Source: Gallaecimonas pentaromativorans (GTDB lineage Bacteria; Pseudomonadota; Gammaproteobacteria; Enterobacterales; Gallaecimonadaceae). Taken from it: 64,000 nucleotides of DNA. Positions 20,401-28,575 of the stretch are shown piece after piece. Below the pieces are notes generated by a model that saw nothing but the letters and a program-made list of their open reading frames with translations, was not told the origin of the DNA and did no database searches. The translations under genes and the position numbers were made by a program. Location: positions 1 through 64,000 of the forward strand of contig NZ_RJUL01000012.1 in assembly GCF_003751625.1 (NCBI RefSeq), written 5' to 3'. Within the stretch, counting starts at the first letter, position 1, and each line of letters opens with the position of its first letter.

Positions 20401-20760
20401 TGGGCCCTCTATGGCGCCGCCATCTGGCAACGCTTTCCCGAACGCCCGCCGGTACCGGTGCCACATCACCCCGAATACCAGGCGCTGGTGGAGCCTTTTC
20501 GGCGCTACGCCATCGGTTCTGTCTGGGGGCCGGGAGCCGAACTGACTCCGCCGCATCTCGGTGCCGAGCCTGCCTGGACAGTGGATGTCAGCATCGGTTA
20601 CCAGCCGCGAATCGGCCAGGCCGACTTTACCCTCAGTACCGACGCCGGCTGGTCGATCACCGGTGACGACCTGTTGCAGCTGAAACTCAACTACCAGAGC
20701 AGTAACCGTCAGGGTGCCAGCGACACCCAGGTCCAGCTCGGTTACTACCTTCATTTTTAA
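17476..20760 (+). CDS. pelB: Pel outer-membrane exporter PelB (TPR scaffold and porin)
   Basis: Exports Pel across the outer membrane. 1094 residues: one N-terminal transmembrane segment (about 16-38), a long array of TPR-like helical repeats up to about residue 800 that reach through the periplasm and bind PelA, and a C-terminal beta-barrel of alternating aromatic strands ending in HF, the terminal aromatic expected for outer-membrane barrels. Translation starts at GTG 17476, overlapping the pelA stop (GTGA). Slightly shorter than the Pseudomonas protein (about 1190), mainly by fewer helical repeats (inference). Confidence 0.94.
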   Translation: MKKVITKARPSLISLPAAVLMLLVTFLLLYILFPSSLFFENDQVPKDPNLGRAYLRAALAQDPNNEHLKQKLAEVEIKLGNLTSAAALLAEISASKEKAAIEQQLYYAKFQAGTLSADDKAKLVSSLESNRDWTPQQLQYAQALGLEAQLAQYYQDHDQPLLAARTWLAANHPEKASELYGQHLSKDTLNDAIAAALAAGKPVLAYQWWQQYGDQSDLQRALKLAQLAGNSKDTQLLADQLLAQEPNNAQRQALAEQAHLANGDIQGAEAILEQRLAQQPNNQALHQRRWQLLRWLNRPTDALDELRWLMADGSATPADVEASLNDANGLFRYDDQIAIYRYLAGHHRLSPQRFDSWLDAQEWQGTPEQAVEDIHHYQQRYGKDSQTDGWLARLNHEMGDQDALRALWPTYKGPRDDQHLIWFARAYWLENDYQAALAVLKNGDTSKDVGFWDARAEMAWRVGNKAEATFAYQRLHQLAPNLPGLEYRYQQARFGDDKPGLLAYLWTRPRTTSNVARIAELCWQLQDEQGFARLAAVLPSQPADRQLASAWLYVGTWQQQHQQLEEARASLRQAKLLAPGSTEVALSQGWLALALQDKKAARAILDKHQQQPASDAWAPLLGSLAQFLGDHRQAYFYFRYMAKRHPKDLANLVNLASEMEALGRHDDAFRLNRYLARQLPQNQQAYADLQLNWWGERVVPFLQARQGMDTIAPMAPEQAASYWWLHRQAAKRLLPWQQLQLAMLDGDFHTVKSLLAKGQVSQTTDKVSAWLYLNRPYQAMEAWDKGVTKEATETELDLARAARPAHFRALAFRLQPDAGLKSAQQQVELYLPFAQAQWKFSAGYQDNQGNDGNLMAANADWQYQRWHLNLDVDHHQGEGAVRSGLAVAVDYQWDQRTRLGLELATGQESRQSDVLLAWGEQSLFGVNANYRLDNRQSLALSAAHLKVGLRDGPSLASGQQYDARYQFDLLADRPGWALYGAAIWQRFPERPPVPVPHHPEYQALVEPFRRYAIGSVWGPGAELTPPHLGAEPAWTVDVSIGYQPRIGQADFTLSTDAGWSITGDDLLQLKLNYQSSNRQGASDTQVQLGYYLHF

Positions 20761-20772
20761 TTAGGAGACGCT

Positions 20773-21288
20773 ATGTTGCGGTTCATTCTGCCCTGTCTGG
20801 CCTTGCTGCTAGGCGCCTGTACCACTGCCCAGGTGGGCGACACCGTTACCCTGGCCAGCAATAGCCGGGTGGCGCTGATGCCGCTGGTTAACCACGCCCA
20901 AACCCCGTTGGCCGGTGAAAAGGCCGAAGACATTCTGGCCAGCCTCTGGCAACAGCGCCAGTTGCCCAAGCTCAGCCGCTACCCACGCCAGGCTCAGGCC
21001 GACCTGCCGCCCCTGGACGACCAGTACCGCCTGACCCAAGCCCAAAAATGGCTGGCCGGCCAACAGGTAGGTTATGTGCTGAGCGGCACCATTGAAGAAT
21101 GGCGCTACAAGGCGGGCCTGGATGGCGAACCGGTGGTGGCAGTGACCCTTAACCTCACCAAACTAGGTGAAGACACCCCAGTCTGGACCGGCACCATCGC
21201 CAAGAGCGGTTGGGGCCGCGACAGCCTGGCCGCCACCGCCCAGGACGTGCTCTCTGATCTTCTCGACCAGATTGAGGCCGGCCAGTGA
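20773..21288 (+). CDS. pelC: Pel outer-membrane lipoprotein PelC
   Basis: Lipoprotein that forms a periplasmic ring under the PelB pore and guides the polymer. 171 residues with a lipobox LLGAC (Cys16 lipidated) and a compact alpha/beta domain: VALMPLVNHAQTPLAGEKAEDIL, VGYVLSGTIEEWRYKAGLDGEPVVAV, matching family length (172). Strong TAGGAGA site 6 bases before ATG. Stop overlaps the pelD GTG. Confidence 0.94.
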   Translation: MLRFILPCLALLLGACTTAQVGDTVTLASNSRVALMPLVNHAQTPLAGEKAEDILASLWQQRQLPKLSRYPRQAQADLPPLDDQYRLTQAQKWLAGQQVGYVLSGTIEEWRYKAGLDGEPVVAVTLNLTKLGEDTPVWTGTIAKSGWGRDSLAATAQDVLSDLLDQIEAGQ

Positions 21289-22586
21289 AACCCTCTTTGC
21301 GCAAAGCCCGGCAGGTACCCGAGTCTCAGGCCTGGCTGGAAGTTTTAGTCTTCACCGCCCTGGCCTTGGCCATTCCGGCCTGGCTGCGCCCCAGTGACCC
21401 CTTCTGGCAGCACGGCGATTTCGCCTGGCCGATGTTGGGCCCGTTGCTGGTGGCTTTGCGCTACGGCTTTGCCAAAGGTCTGGCTAGCGTGTTGCTGCTG
21501 GTGGCGGGGCAATTGCTGCTGCGCCGGGTCGACGCCCTTGTCACCGCCCAGGACTACCCCTTTGGCACCATGGTCGGTTACGCCCTGGTGGCCATGGTGG
21601 CCGGTGAGTTTCGTGACCTTTGGGAGCGCACCAACGAGCAGCAAAAGCTGCAGCTCGACTACGTGCGTGACCGCCTCGACACCTTTACCCGCCACTACCA
21701 CCTGCTGCGCAGCTCCCACGATCGGTTAGAGCAGATGCTGGCTGGCCACGCCCTTAGCCTGCGCGAATCCTTGCAGGCGGTGCGCTCGGCCATCGGCCAG
21801 TTGCAGGAGCGGCGCCTGGACAAAGCGGCCCGCGCCATCCTGGGTCTCTTTGTGGAATACGGCGGCCTGCAAAGCGTCAGCCTCTATGCCGTGGAAGACG
21901 GCAACATCATCGGCGAGCCCCTGGCTCGGGTCGGCCAGACCCAGCCTGCCAACGGCAAGGATCCCATGGTGCTGGCCATGTTCGAGCAGCGCGAGCTGAT
22001 CTCGGTGGCCCAGTTGCAAAGCCGGGCCGAGCAGAGCCAGTACCAGATTGTTATCCCCCTTATCGACGTCAATGACCGAGTTTATGGGGTGCTGCTGGTG
22101 GAGCAAATCCAGTTCTTTACCCTGCGCGAATCCACCCTGACCCTGATGGCGGTGATGGCCGGCCACGTGGGCGACCTGCTACGCCATGCCCTGGCCAACC
22201 CGGTCATGGGGCCGGACGAGAAGCCCTACTTCCACGCCCAGGTATTACGGGCCCAGCGCGAGGCCAAGCGTTACGCCATTCCGGCCCAGCTGATGAAAAT
22301 TCGCGCCACCGAGCCCTCGGCTCAGGCCGAAAGGGTGCTGGAACACCTCAACGCCACCCGCCGCGGCCTGGACGTGTACCTCTACGACGCCCAGTCCCTC
22401 ACCCTGCTGCTACTGATGCCCCTGGCAGACGAGCTGGACCAGGCCGGTTTTATCGGCCGCATCAACAGCTGGAGCGTCGAGCGATTGGGTAAATCCCTGG
22501 CAGAGCTCAATATTCAGGTGGAAGAGCAGCGATCGCTACCGGTGGATGAAGAGGCCATCAACCACTTCATGGAGCTCGGCAGATGA
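21285..22586 (+). CDS. pelD: c-di-GMP receptor PelD
   Basis: Inner-membrane receptor that switches on Pel synthesis when it binds c-di-GMP. 433 residues: four hydrophobic helices (about 20-110), a coiled-coil stretch near 110-150, a GAF domain (about 160-310) and a degenerate GGDEF domain. The allosteric I-site RxxD is intact as RGLD (Arg360-Asp363), with another arginine at about 392 that could complete the site; the GGDEF catalytic motif is absent, as in the family, so it is a receptor and not a cyclase. GTG start, coupled to pelC. Confidence 0.94.
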   Translation: MKPSLRKARQVPESQAWLEVLVFTALALAIPAWLRPSDPFWQHGDFAWPMLGPLLVALRYGFAKGLASVLLLVAGQLLLRRVDALVTAQDYPFGTMVGYALVAMVAGEFRDLWERTNEQQKLQLDYVRDRLDTFTRHYHLLRSSHDRLEQMLAGHALSLRESLQAVRSAIGQLQERRLDKAARAILGLFVEYGGLQSVSLYAVEDGNIIGEPLARVGQTQPANGKDPMVLAMFEQRELISVAQLQSRAEQSQYQIVIPLIDVNDRVYGVLLVEQIQFFTLRESTLTLMAVMAGHVGDLLRHALANPVMGPDEKPYFHAQVLRAQREAKRYAIPAQLMKIRATEPSAQAERVLEHLNATRRGLDVYLYDAQSLTLLLLMPLADELDQAGFIGRINSWSVERLGKSLAELNIQVEEQRSLPVDEEAINHFMELGR

Positions 22587-23566
22587 GAACCCTCTGGGCA
22601 TTTGCCGGGGCCGTGGTGCTGGACGCCTTTGCTGGCTGGCTGTTTTTGGATGGCCACGCCACCCTGGCCCTGGTCACCCACCTGCTGGCCTGTCTGCTGC
22701 TGGCAGGCACCATGTTCTACCTGTTGCCGGTGCAATACCAAAAGCCGGTTGCGCCGACCCTGGTGTTTTTGTTCGTGCTGTTCTTTGCCTTGCCCGGCCT
22801 TGGCACCATTGGCATCAGCGCCGCCATGCTCTACGCCCTTTACCGCCCTCTGGGCGAGGGTGGCATGGCGCTAACCGAGCATCCCATTCCCGAGTTGCCC
22901 TTCGAGCCCAAAGCGCTTTCTGCCAAGCCGGTTTACTCCCTTGGCGGGCTGCGGGCCATTCTCAAAAACGCCTCCGAACCCAACAAGCGGCTGGCGGCGG
23001 TGATGGCAACCCGCAATATGCCGGACCAAGAAGCCATTCCCATCCTGCGCCTGGCCCTAAAGGACCTCGAAGACGACGTGCGGCTGCTGGCCTACTCGCT
23101 GTTGGACGGCAAGGAAAACAGCATTAACAAGCAAATCAACCAGTTGCAGACTCAGCTAAAAGACCCTACCCAGCAGGCCCAGCATTGGCGTTTTAATCGC
23201 CAACTGGCCGAAAAATTCTGGGAGCTAAGCTACCTGGGTCTTGCCCAGGGCGAGCTGCGCCAATACGTGCTGAGCCGGGCCGCCCAATACGCCCAGGCCA
23301 GTATCGAGCAGCACCCCACCACCGCCACCGAGGTGTTCTTGGGTCGGGTGTACCTGGCTCTTGGCCGCTACCAAGAGGCCCAGCCCCTTTTTGAACGGGC
23401 CGCCGACACCACCATAGCCCGGCGCCACGTCATGCCCTACCTGGCGGAAATCGCCTTTTACCAGCGCCGCTACGACGACTGCCGTGCACACCTGGCCGCC
23501 TTGCCGCCCCAGGCCAACGGCAGTGCTTTGCAACAATTGAGGGAGTATTGGCATGGTCAAAGCTGA
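22583..23566 (+). CDS. pelE: Pel inner-membrane TPR protein PelE
   Basis: Component of the inner-membrane Pel synthase complex with PelD, PelF and PelG. 327 residues: two to three hydrophobic helices within the first 95 residues, then a soluble cytoplasmic helical part with TPR-like repeats (for example FLGRVYLALGRYQEAQPLFERA). ATG overlaps the pelD stop by 4 bases and the end overlaps pelF by 14 bases. Sequence is poorly conserved in this family; identity rests largely on order, size and topology. Confidence 0.9.
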   Translation: MRTLWAFAGAVVLDAFAGWLFLDGHATLALVTHLLACLLLAGTMFYLLPVQYQKPVAPTLVFLFVLFFALPGLGTIGISAAMLYALYRPLGEGGMALTEHPIPELPFEPKALSAKPVYSLGGLRAILKNASEPNKRLAAVMATRNMPDQEAIPILRLALKDLEDDVRLLAYSLLDGKENSINKQINQLQTQLKDPTQQAQHWRFNRQLAEKFWELSYLGLAQGELRQYVLSRAAQYAQASIEQHPTTATEVFLGRVYLALGRYQEAQPLFERAADTTIARRHVMPYLAEIAFYQRRYDDCRAHLAALPPQANGSALQQLREYWHGQS

Positions 23567-25061
23567 TGTACTGCTGATCCTCGAAGGCACCTACCCCTAT
23601 GTCAGGGGCGGTGTATCCAGTTGGGTGCACCAGCTCATCCTCGGGCTGCCGGAGCTGAAATTCGAACTGCTTTTTTTAGGTGGCCACCCCAGCCATTACG
23701 GCCCCATTCAGTACACGCTGCCGGACAACGTAACCGGCCTTAGCGTCCATTACATGATGGATGACCAAGACAGCCTGCTCGGCCCCAGCTCCCGGCCCGG
23801 TAACAGCGAGCGCTTTGAGCTGTGGCGCCAGGTGCAGGACCATTTTCGCGACTCACGCCAGCCTATTCCGGCCGAGCTGTTAAAGGCGCTGTTTGAATCC
23901 CTGGGTAAAAGCGACGGCCTGCCGGAAGAGGACTTTCTTTATTCCCAGGCCTCCTGGCAGGTGCTGGCTGACTATTACCTGCAATATTGCGACGAGCCCT
24001 CCTTCGTGGATTTTTTCTGGGCCTATCGCAATATCTACCGGCCGCTGTTCAAAATCGCCCGCATTGCCAGGGAGCTGCCTAAAGTCAGGCTGCTACACGC
24101 CATTTCCACCGGTTATGCCGGGTTCCTGGGGGCCGGGGCCAGCCAGCTGACCCAGACTCCTTTTGCCCTCACCGAGCACGGCATCTACACCAAAGAGCGC
24201 AAGATTGACCTTATTCAGGCCGGCTGGATAAAGGAGTCGGAAGACCGCCTTGGCCCCAATCTCAATGCCGAGATGGGCTATATCCGCCGCATGTGGATCC
24301 ATTTTTTCGAGCAGCTGGGGCGCACCGCTTACCAACATGCCAGCCCCATCGTCGCCCTCTACGAAGGCAACCGCCAACGGCAAATCCGTGACGGCGCGCC
24401 GCCGGAGCAGACCCAGGTGATCCCCAACGGTATCCGCCTTGGCCGTTTTGCCAAGGCCCTGGCCGCCCGCGGCCCCGAGATCCCCATGGTGGCCGGGCTG
24501 ATTGGCCGGGTGGTACCCATCAAGGACATCAAGACCTTTATCCGTGCCATCAAAGAAGCCTTGCCGGCCCTGCCGGAGCTGGAAGGCTGGATAGTGGGCC
24601 CCACCGAGGAAGACCCCAACTACCTGCACGAATGCCAGTTGCTGGTGGACAGCCTGGATCTGGCAGGCAAGGTGAAATTTCTCGGCATGCAGGATGTCAG
24701 TGCCATCTTGCCGCAGCTGGGGGTGGTGGCGCTGACCTCCATCTCCGAGGCTCAGCCGCTGGTGCTGCTGGAAGCCATGGCCGCCGGGGTGCCGGTGCTG
24801 GCCACCGATGTCGGCTCCTGCCGGGAGATCATCGAAGGCCTCGGCGAAGAAGACCGCGCCCTAGGCAAGGCTGGCGCCGTGGTCTCTATCGCCTCACCCG
24901 GCGCGGCGGCCCGCGCCATGGTGGAGATGCTCACCGACAGCGACAGCTGGCAGGCCTACCAGCAAGCCGGCTTGAAACGGGTTGAACACTATTACGACGA
25001 GCGCCTGATGTTCGAGCGCTATCAACAGCTTTACAAGGAAGCCATGTCATGGCCGGAATAG
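23553..25061 (+). CDS. pelF: Pel glycosyltransferase PelF
   Basis: Cytosolic GT4-family retaining glycosyltransferase that polymerises UDP-activated amino sugars into Pel. 502 residues, near the usual 507. N-terminal GT-B half opens with LILEGTYPYVRGGVSSWVHQLI, the PelF hallmark; C-terminal half has VIPNGIRLGRF, GLIGRVVPIKDIKTFIRAI and the nucleotide-sugar EX7E-type motif SISEAQPLVLLEAMAAGVPVLATDVG. GGGAG lies 8 bases before ATG. Overlaps pelE (14 bases) and pelG (13 bases). Confidence 0.96.
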   Translation: MVKADVLLILEGTYPYVRGGVSSWVHQLILGLPELKFELLFLGGHPSHYGPIQYTLPDNVTGLSVHYMMDDQDSLLGPSSRPGNSERFELWRQVQDHFRDSRQPIPAELLKALFESLGKSDGLPEEDFLYSQASWQVLADYYLQYCDEPSFVDFFWAYRNIYRPLFKIARIARELPKVRLLHAISTGYAGFLGAGASQLTQTPFALTEHGIYTKERKIDLIQAGWIKESEDRLGPNLNAEMGYIRRMWIHFFEQLGRTAYQHASPIVALYEGNRQRQIRDGAPPEQTQVIPNGIRLGRFAKALAARGPEIPMVAGLIGRVVPIKDIKTFIRAIKEALPALPELEGWIVGPTEEDPNYLHECQLLVDSLDLAGKVKFLGMQDVSAILPQLGVVALTSISEAQPLVLLEAMAAGVPVLATDVGSCREIIEGLGEEDRALGKAGAVVSIASPGAAARAMVEMLTDSDSWQAYQQAGLKRVEHYYDERLMFERYQQLYKEAMSWPE

Positions 25062-26416
25062 GTTTTGAGATCCGCAAAATACTGCGTAAGAACACCTTAT
25101 TGTCAGTGTTCGAAGCCTACGGCTATGCCGGCCTTATCGGCTCAGGCCCTTGGGTGCTGTCCATCCTTGGGCTGATGCTGATCGGTATCTTCAGCCTGGG
25201 TTACGTGGTGCCACAGGGGCTTATTGTGCAGTTTCTGACGGCCGTAACCTACCTGATGGCAGGCTCGCTTATCCTCACCGGCGGCTCCCAGTTGATGCTG
25301 ACCCGCTATGTGTCAGACTTGTTCTTCCTAAAACGCAACGATGAAGTGCTGCCCAACCTCTTAGGCTCGGTGCTGGTAACCAGCATCGGCGCGGGGGTGA
25401 TCGCCGCCATCGTCTGGCCTTTCATTCCGGCCGGTGTCGAGGTCAAGGTGCTGATGGCCAGCGCCTTTGTCAGCCTCAGCGACCTGTGGCTGGTGGTGAT
25501 TTTCCTGTCGGGGATGAAGGACTACCGGCTTATTCTCACCACCATGCTTGGCGGTTATACCCTGATGGTGCTGCTGGCCCTGGCGCTGCGCCACTGGCAG
25601 CTCGAAGGGCTGCTGCTGGCGTTTTTGATTGGCAAGACGGTGCTGCTGTTTAGCTTCTTGTTTGTGATCATGCGCCGCTACCCAGGCAGCAGCTTGATTT
25701 CATTTGGCTTCTTGCAGAAGAAGCACGTTTTTTACAGCCTTTTTTTCTGCGGGCTCTTCTATAACCTGGGGGTTTGGGCCGACAAGTTCATCTTCTGGTT
25801 TTACCCCACCACCTCGGAAGCCATTTTTGGACCGCTTAGGGCCAGCCCTATCTACGACTTGCCCATCTTCCTGGCCTATCTTTCCATCATCCCGGGCATG
25901 GCGGTGTTTTTGGTGCGCATGGAAACCGACTTTGCCGAGCAGTACGACCGCTTCTATAACGCCGTACGCGAAGGGGCCTCCTTGCAGGAAATTTATCACC
26001 TTAAGGACGAGATGGTCCGTACCGCCCGTACCGGCATCTACGACATCTTCAAGATCCAGGGCATTACCGTGGTGGTGCTGCTGCTGTGGGGCCAAAACCT
26101 ACTGGAGCTGATTGGCATCGACCCCAACTACGCCACGCTGCTCTACATCGACGTAGTAGGAGTTGGAGTGCAGGTGGTGCTGCTATCCATTCTCAACGTG
26201 ATGTTCTACTTGGATAAAAGGCACAGCGCCTTGGTACTGACCGGGCTGTTTATGGCCTGTAACGCCAGCCTGACCTACCTGTCGATATTGGCCGGGCCGC
26301 ACTTTTACGGTTACGGCTTCGCCTTGGCGACGGTGATCAGTTCCATGGTGGGCTTGGTGGTGTTGTCTCGCCAGTTCCAGGAACTGGAATACGAGACCTT
26401 CATGTTGCAGCGCTGA
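25049..26416 (+). CDS. pelG: Pel inner-membrane transporter PelG
   Basis: Polytopic membrane protein of the MOP flippase/Wzx-like superfamily, thought to move Pel across the inner membrane with PelD and PelE. 455 residues with about twelve hydrophobic helices, opening MAGIGFEIRKILRKNTLLS as in other PelG proteins. Last gene of the operon; its end overlaps the convergent yigZ by 17 bases, and no separate terminator hairpin is seen between them. Confidence 0.95.
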   Translation: MAGIGFEIRKILRKNTLLSVFEAYGYAGLIGSGPWVLSILGLMLIGIFSLGYVVPQGLIVQFLTAVTYLMAGSLILTGGSQLMLTRYVSDLFFLKRNDEVLPNLLGSVLVTSIGAGVIAAIVWPFIPAGVEVKVLMASAFVSLSDLWLVVIFLSGMKDYRLILTTMLGGYTLMVLLALALRHWQLEGLLLAFLIGKTVLLFSFLFVIMRRYPGSSLISFGFLQKKHVFYSLFFCGLFYNLGVWADKFIFWFYPTTSEAIFGPLRASPIYDLPIFLAYLSIIPGMAVFLVRMETDFAEQYDRFYNAVREGASLQEIYHLKDEMVRTARTGIYDIFKIQGITVVVLLLWGQNLLELIGIDPNYATLLYIDVVGVGVQVVLLSILNVMFYLDKRHSALVLTGLFMACNASLTYLSILAGPHFYGYGFALATVISSMVGLVVLSRQFQELEYETFMLQR

Positions 26417-26999
26417 AGCGAATATTCAAACGCTTGAGTTCAGCGCCGAAGGCCTCGGCGCTGGTAAGAGGCACGGTGAGGGTGCAGTTGAGCTTTTCAC
26501 CAAACTGGGTGTCGATGCAGCGGCCATCAAACTGGCCCAGCAACCAGTCAAGCTGGCTTTGCAGCGCGTAATCAAGCTCTGCCACCAGCTTTGCCTGGGG
26601 TACATAGAGCCGGGTTGGCAACAGCTTCAAAGCCGCCCCCACGCCGCCGCCATAGGCTTTGACCAGGCCACCGGTGCCAAGCTTTACCCCACCGTAGTAA
26701 CGCACTACCACCGCACTGATCTCCCCGACGCCGCTGCCCAGTAGCTGCGCCAGCATCGGTTTACCGGCGGTGCTGGCCGGCTCGCCGTCATCGCTCATGG
26801 CATATTGCTGGCCATCTGTGGGGTGGCCGGCCACGGCCGCAAAGCACCAATGGCGGGCGCCGGGGTGCTGCTCGCGGCACTGCTGCCAAAAGGCCTTGGC
26901 CTCATCCAGCCCGGTGGTGTGGGCCAGCAGGGTGATAAAGCGGCTTTTTTTGACCAGCTCTTCGGCCGAAGCGCCAGCAGCGGGGATGGGATAGGACAT
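26400..26999 (-). CDS. yigZ: IMPACT/YigZ family protein
   Basis: 199-residue protein of the UPF0029/IMPACT family: N-terminal IMPACT domain with KKSRFITLLAHT, DDGEPASTAGKPMLAQL and VVRYYGGVKLGTGGLVKAYG, and a C-terminal DUF1949 ferredoxin-like domain. Function in bacteria is not settled. Separated from pepQ by 37 bases holding a parS site, and convergent with pelG. In E. coli yigZ is directly followed by trkH; here the pel operon lies on that side. Confidence 0.95.
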   Translation of the reverse strand: MSYPIPAAGASAEELVKKSRFITLLAHTTGLDEAKAFWQQCREQHPGARHWCFAAVAGHPTDGQQYAMSDDGEPASTAGKPMLAQLLGSGVGEISAVVVRYYGGVKLGTGGLVKAYGGGVGAALKLLPTRLYVPQAKLVAELDYALQSQLDWLLGQFDGRCIDTQFGEKLNCTLTVPLTSAEAFGAELKRLNIRFSAAT

Positions 27000-27010
27000 G
27001 GCAAAAACGG

Positions 27011-27026
27011 GGTTTCACGTGAAACC
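27011..27026. promoter_or_regulatory. parS-type ParB binding site 1
   Basis: GGTTTCACGTGAAACC, a perfect 16-bp palindrome containing the parS core GTTTCACGTGAAAC, in the yigZ/pepQ gap. Only the two outermost bases differ from TGTTTCACGTGAAACA. Confidence 0.88.
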
Positions 27027-27036
27027 CCGGAGTCTA

Positions 27037-28356
27037 TCAGGCCAGGCCCAGCTTGCGGGTCATGTTTTCAACGCCGTCGCTGTGGACAATAACGTCGTCT
27101 TCGATGCGGATACCGCCAAAAGGTTTGAAGCTTTCTACCTTTTCCCAGTTCACCAACTCGCTGTGAGCACCGGCTTGCACCTCTTCGAGCAGGCTGTCGA
27201 TAAAGTACAGGCCCGGCTCGATGGTCAGCACGTTACCGGCTTCAACAGTGCGGGTGGTGCGCAAAAAGGGATGCTTAGCCGGCGCCGGTTCGCGGTCGCC
27301 ATAATCGTTGGCCATAAAGCCGCCCACATCGTGCACCTGCAGGCCCAGATGGTGGCCAAGGCCGTGGGGGAAGAAGGCGCGGTTGATGCCGGTGGCAAGG
27401 GAGGTTTCGGCGTCGCAGCGGATAAGGCCAAAGTCCTTGAGGATACCGGCAATGCCCAGGTGGCACTGGTGGTGCAGCTCGGCGTATTTGAGGCCCGGTT
27501 TGAGGCCAGCCACCAGGGATTTCTCCAGTTCGGTCACCGCGGCGATAAGCTCGGCAAAGGCGTTGTCTTCACGGGCGTAGGTGCGGGTGATGTCGGCGGC
27601 AAAGCCGTTGAAGCTGGCACCGGCGTCGATGAGAAAGCTGCGGCTGTCGCCCTTGGCCTGGCGGTCAAAATGCATGTAGTGAAGGATGGCACCGTTGCGG
27701 TTCAGCGCCACGATGTTGCCGTAGGGCAGGTCATTTTCGCCCTGCTCGGTGGCACTCAGGTAAGCCTGGTTGATAGCAAATTCGCTGGCCCCGGCCAAAA
27801 ACGCCGCCTTGGCTGCCAGGTGACCCTTCACGGCAATGGCGTTGGCCTTGCGCATACAGGCCTGTTCCCACTCGGTCTTGTAGGCGCGGTGGTAGTGCAG
27901 GTAGTTAAGCACTGGCCCGGGATTGCAGTCGCTAAAGCCGAGGCTCTTGGCGTAGTCGAGGTGCTCGCCAAGATAGGCGACCCGGCCCTTGTTCTGCGGC
28001 AGGGCCTTGGCGGCCGCTTCGGGGGAGTCAATCAGCACGATTTCAAAGGCTTCGGCCCAGTATGCGCTGGGCACATCGGCCACCTTGTGCCAAAAATCCA
28101 CCGGGCGGAAGAACAGCAACTTGGGCTTGTCGACGCCGTTGACGATCACCCAGCAATGGGGATTATCGATGACCGGCAGCCACTGCTTGAAGTGGGGATT
28201 GACCTTAAACGGGTATTGGTTGTCATCCAGGAAAATGCCCAGTTGCTGGCCACCGTGAATGGCCAGCGCCTCGAAGCCACTGCGCTCAAGGGCGGCCCGG
28301 GTGCGCTTTTGCAACTCGTTGATATGGTCAGGGTAAAGGCGTGCCAGATGTTCCAT
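27037..28356 (-). CDS. pepQ: Xaa-Pro dipeptidase
   Basis: Cytosolic M24B metallopeptidase that hydrolyses Xaa-Pro dipeptides. 439 residues with a creatinase-like N-domain and pita-bread catalytic domain; metal-ligand motifs are DAGASFNGFAADITRTY, HGLGHHLGLQVHDVGG, IEPGLYFI and GGIRIEDDV. ATG 28356 (MEHLARLYPDHI) aligns with the family start and is preferred to 28371. Divergent from fadB, as in enterics. Confidence 0.95.
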   Translation of the reverse strand: MEHLARLYPDHINELQKRTRAALERSGFEALAIHGGQQLGIFLDDNQYPFKVNPHFKQWLPVIDNPHCWVIVNGVDKPKLLFFRPVDFWHKVADVPSAYWAEAFEIVLIDSPEAAAKALPQNKGRVAYLGEHLDYAKSLGFSDCNPGPVLNYLHYHRAYKTEWEQACMRKANAIAVKGHLAAKAAFLAGASEFAINQAYLSATEQGENDLPYGNIVALNRNGAILHYMHFDRQAKGDSRSFLIDAGASFNGFAADITRTYAREDNAFAELIAAVTELEKSLVAGLKPGLKYAELHHQCHLGIAGILKDFGLIRCDAETSLATGINRAFFPHGLGHHLGLQVHDVGGFMANDYGDREPAPAKHPFLRTTRTVEAGNVLTIEPGLYFIDSLLEEVQAGAHSELVNWEKVESFKPFGGIRIEDDVIVHSDGVENMTRKLGLA

Positions 28357-28575
28357 ACTGTTCACCGTCAATCGATTTGAAGATGCGCCATCCTATCATC
28401 GCCCCGGCACCGACCCAAGGCAGCCGCCTTTGGGGTGCCCTAAGTGGTTGTAAGGTGACTTAAACAGGCAACTTAAACGGATGTTTGAAAGCCCTATTGC
28501 ATTCCGCGCAAATTACTACCATCATGCCTTGACTGGTTTGACCACCTGCCAAGAGGCACAAAGGGAGAACGCCAA
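28357..28575. promoter_or_regulatory. pepQ/fadB divergent regulatory region with PsrA-like box
   Basis: 219 bases without a gene. The candidate operator TAAAC-GGAT-GTTTG (28474-28487) has the AAAC-N4-GTTT architecture of PsrA sites, the fatty-acid-responsive TetR regulator of beta-oxidation genes in Shewanella and pseudomonads. An ACTTAAAC direct repeat (28458-28465 and 28471-28478) partly overlaps it. AAAGGGAG precedes fadB. Confidence 0.5.

Noticed and set aside
26998-28380. 460-codon frame antisense to pepQ
   Set aside because: Shadow of pepQ; no recognisable protein.
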